A stretch of DNA of 7,710 nucleotides from assembly GCA_015222915.1 (NCBI GenBank), contig JADFWE010000414.1, positions 1-7,710 of the forward strand. Reading direction: 5' to 3'. Shown here piece by piece: positions 6,569-7,710 of this stretch (positions within the stretch are counted from its first letter, which is position 1; each line of letters starts with the position of its first letter). The position numbers and the translations under genes are program-made. The notes beneath the pieces were generated by a model that did not search any database, was not told where the DNA came from, and saw only the letters and a program-made list of their open reading frames with translations. Source of the stretch: Pseudomonadota bacterium (GTDB lineage: Bacteria > Pseudomonadota > Gammaproteobacteria > SZUA-229).

Positions 6569-7079
6569 AGAACTGGAAGCTATCACCATTACCGACCTGC
6601 TGGTTCGCGCCGGCATAAAAGTCACCACCTGCGGCCTGGATGAAAAACCGGTAAAAGCCTCCCGCGGTATCACCATCATTCCCGACACCAGCATCGACAG
6701 CGTCGCCGACGATACTTTTGATCTCATCGTATTGCCCGGCGGCCTGCCCGGCGCCGATTTTCTGCGTGACGATGAAACCCTGCAGAATATGATTAAAAAA
6801 CAGGCGAAAGAAGATCGCTACCTTGCCGCCATCTGCGCTGCGCCCAAGGCCCTGGCACAGGCAGGTGTATTAGATGGAAAAACTGCAACCAGCTATCCCG
6901 GTACCCTGTCTGCTTTAAATAACGGGGCTATTTCCGTATCTGAACAAGCTATCGAAATCGATGGAAAAGTAATCACCTCACGCGGCCCCGGTACCGCAAT
7001 GGACTTCGCTTTACAGCTGATAGAGCTTCTGGTCAGCCCTGAAAAACGTGAAGAAATCAACAGGCAGCTCGTCCGATAA
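6531..7079 (+). CDS. DJ-1/PfpI family protein, YajL-like
   Basis: Small cytoplasmic flavodoxin-like protein of the DJ-1/ThiJ superfamily, 182 residues. The reactive cysteine is C102 in AAICAAPKAL, sitting at the nucleophile elbow. The acidic partner is E16 in GCEELEAI (equivalent to E18 of human DJ-1). LPGGLPGADFLRD (68-80) and the C-terminal SRGPGTAMDFAL are close to E. coli YajL. YajL/DJ-1 proteins protect against oxidative and electrophile stress; deglycase, glyoxalase and chaperone activities have been proposed and are debated. The start overlaps the end of the deacetylase gene by 38 bases and has its own strong GAGAGG site (6517-6522) eight bases upstream, so the two genes are probably co-transcribed and translationally coupled. 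An extra cysteine, C12, lies right beside the acidic motif. Confidence 0.9.
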   Translation: MPHALVPLAQGCEELEAITITDLLVRAGIKVTTCGLDEKPVKASRGITIIPDTSIDSVADDTFDLIVLPGGLPGADFLRDDETLQNMIKKQAKEDRYLAAICAAPKALAQAGVLDGKTATSYPGTLSALNNGAISVSEQAIEIDGKVITSRGPGTAMDFALQLIELLVSPEKREEINRQLVR

Positions 7080-7080
7080 G

Positions 7081-7139
7081 CCAGATATTTTCTGTAAGAT
7101 CATATAGTTATCTCGCCATAATAACCATATGAAATCTGG
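7081..7139 (+). other. Nested inverted repeats upstream of the DsrC/TusE-family gene
   Basis: The outer arms CCAGAT (7081-7086) and ATCTGG (7134-7139) enclose an inner hairpin with arms CATAT-a-GTTAT (7101-7111) and ATAAC-c-ATATG (7121-7131), one mismatch and a nine-base loop. The structure starts two bases after the yajL-like stop codon and ends just before the candidate -35 of the next gene. There is no following T-run. It may protect or end the upstream mRNA, or may be an operator. The role is not determined. Confidence 0.35.
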
Positions 7140-7141
7140 TA

Positions 7142-7170
7142 TTTATAATTACTCTGTTTTTCGGTAGAAT
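7142..7170 (+). promoter_or_regulatory. Candidate promoter of the DsrC/TusE-family gene
   Basis: TTTATA (7142-7147) and TAGAAT (7165-7170) are separated by exactly 17 bases and match the sigma-70 consensus at four and five of six positions. Transcription would begin near 7177, giving a leader of about 36 bases. The octamer GGTAGAAT that holds the -10 recurs at 7202-7209 beside the start codon. Confidence 0.45.
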
Positions 7171-7212
7171 ACCTGACCAACTTACTAGGTTATTATTTAC
7201 AGGTAGAATTAC

Positions 7213-7551
7213 ATGCAAGCAGAAGTTAACGGAAAAATCATTCAGCTCAGCGAAGCTGGCTGGTTAGAAAATCTTGATGAATGGAGCGAAGAACTCGCTG
7301 TTGAAATCGCTAAAACCGAAAAAATTGTCGATGGTCTCACCGAGGAGCACTGGGACATCATCAGAGAAGCCCGTGAATACTTCCAGGATAACGGCAGCGT
7401 TTGCGAACCTCGCTCATTCTCAAAAATCATGAAGAAAAAGTACGGCAAAGACCGCTCTGATCAGAAATATATCTATTCACTGTTCCCAACAGGGCTGATC
7501 AAGTGCGCAAATAAGATTGCGGGGCTGCCACGTCCTAAAGGCTGCAGCTAA
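7213..7551 (+). CDS. DsrC/TusE-family sulfur carrier protein, atypical cysteine pattern
   Basis: Small cytoplasmic sulfur-relay protein of the DsrC/TusE family (112 residues, family length). TusE takes persulfide from TusBCD for tRNA 2-thiouridine synthesis; DsrC carries trisulfide sulfur in dissimilatory sulfur metabolism. Family features seen are an N-terminal NGKIIQLSEAGWL, LTEEHWDIIREAREYF (42-57), KYIYSLFPTG (85-94) and the C-terminal arm KIAGLPRPKGCS (101-112). The penultimate cysteine C111 (CysA) is present. In DsrC the second cysteine (CysB) lies 11 residues earlier; here that position is N100, while a cysteine stands two residues upstream at C98. C64 is a third cysteine. Lack of CysB is TusE-like. 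The ribosome-binding site is weak (AGG at 7201-7203). It appears to be a single-gene unit with its own promoter and terminator, not in a tusBCD or dsr cluster. Confidence 0.88.
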   Translation: MQAEVNGKIIQLSEAGWLENLDEWSEELAVEIAKTEKIVDGLTEEHWDIIREAREYFQDNGSVCEPRSFSKIMKKKYGKDRSDQKYIYSLFPTGLIKCANKIAGLPRPKGCS

Positions 7552-7577
7552 AACTCACCGGGTTTTACAGGCAGATC

Positions 7578-7604
7578 AAAGCCACGATTTTCGTGGCTTT
7601 TTTT
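7578..7604 (+). terminator. Rho-independent terminator of the DsrC/TusE-family gene
   Basis: A ten-base-pair stem AAAGCCACGA (7578-7587) / TCGTGGCTTT (7591-7600) with a TTT loop is followed by an uninterrupted T-run ending at 7604. It lies 27 bases after the stop codon. The A-rich left arm could also let it act on transcripts arriving from the opposite direction. Confidence 0.92.
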
Positions 7605-7667
7605 ATGATTGTCACATTTCCGCTTTTTACACATAGGCGACATCCACAAGGATTAAAAAACTTCACC

Positions 7668-7700
7668 GCCGAGGCGCAGAGACGCCGAGGAAAAGCTTTT
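7668..7700 (+). repeat. Dispersed intergenic repeat, right copy
   Basis: Three consecutive 8-base units (GCCGAGGC, GCAGAGAC, GCCGAGGA) run into the palindrome AAAAGCTTTT at 7691-7700. The same plan, inverted, occurs at 18-50. It lies in non-coding sequence after the terminator of the DsrC/TusE-family gene. The two copies differ at several unit positions but keep the palindrome intact. Confidence 0.65.
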
Positions 7701-7710
7701 GATATTTGTC

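Noticed and set aside
6464..6727. Minus-strand open frame across the deacetylase/YajL-like junction
   Set aside because: It is antisense to two conserved genes and its translation shows no domain or plausible start signal.
7661..7700. CRISPR or transposon terminal repeat at the right edge
   Set aside because: The units are 8 bases, contiguous and without spacers, and no transposase or target-site duplication is seen; a dispersed intergenic repeat fits better.

Overview
The window looks like a chromosomal segment of a gammaproteobacterium with fairly balanced base composition. It carries housekeeping genes in an order known from that class: gpsA and secB beside a membrane rhodanese of the YibN type on the minus strand, and envC, a C-terminal processing protease and a YibQ-type deacetylase on the plus strand. 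A DJ-1/YajL-like protein and a DsrC/TusE-like protein follow. No phage, insertion sequence, CRISPR or toxin system is visible. The three-gene sulfur theme (persulfide-sensor-like regulator, rhodanese, DsrC family) would suit a bacterium exposed to reduced sulfur, but this is inference.

Layout. 1-110: downstream flank of gpsA with one copy of a dispersed repeat. 111-2656 (minus): an ArsR-family repressor, a membrane-anchored rhodanese, secB and gpsA in transcriptional order, separated by gaps of about 86-118 bases. 2657-2849: divergent control region with two inverted repeats. 2850-7079 (plus): envC, ctpA, yibQ-like gene and yajL-like gene; the last two overlap. 7080-7212: structured leader and promoter. 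7213-7551: DsrC/TusE-family gene, followed by a strong intrinsic terminator. 7661-7700: an inverted copy of the repeat seen at the left edge. No gap without a gene exceeds 300 bases.

How the genes fit together. EnvC and the tail protease act on the cell envelope: EnvC activates septal amidases and CtpA processes periplasmic proteins. The YibQ-type protein is an envelope polysaccharide-deacetylase-fold protein. SecB feeds the Sec export route and GpsA makes the phospholipid precursor sn-glycerol 3-phosphate.

The unusual part is the regulator at the divergent junction. It has two cysteines, C37 and C103, exactly 66 residues apart, as in the persulfide-sensing SqrR/BigR/YgaV group, and it lies just upstream of a rhodanese. 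It occupies the place where gpmI sits in Pseudomonas-type loci, and the grxC gene usually found between the rhodanese and secB is absent. At the far end, the DsrC-family protein keeps its penultimate cysteine but has its second C-terminal cysteine two residues upstream of the usual DsrC position. These are the points most worth checking.
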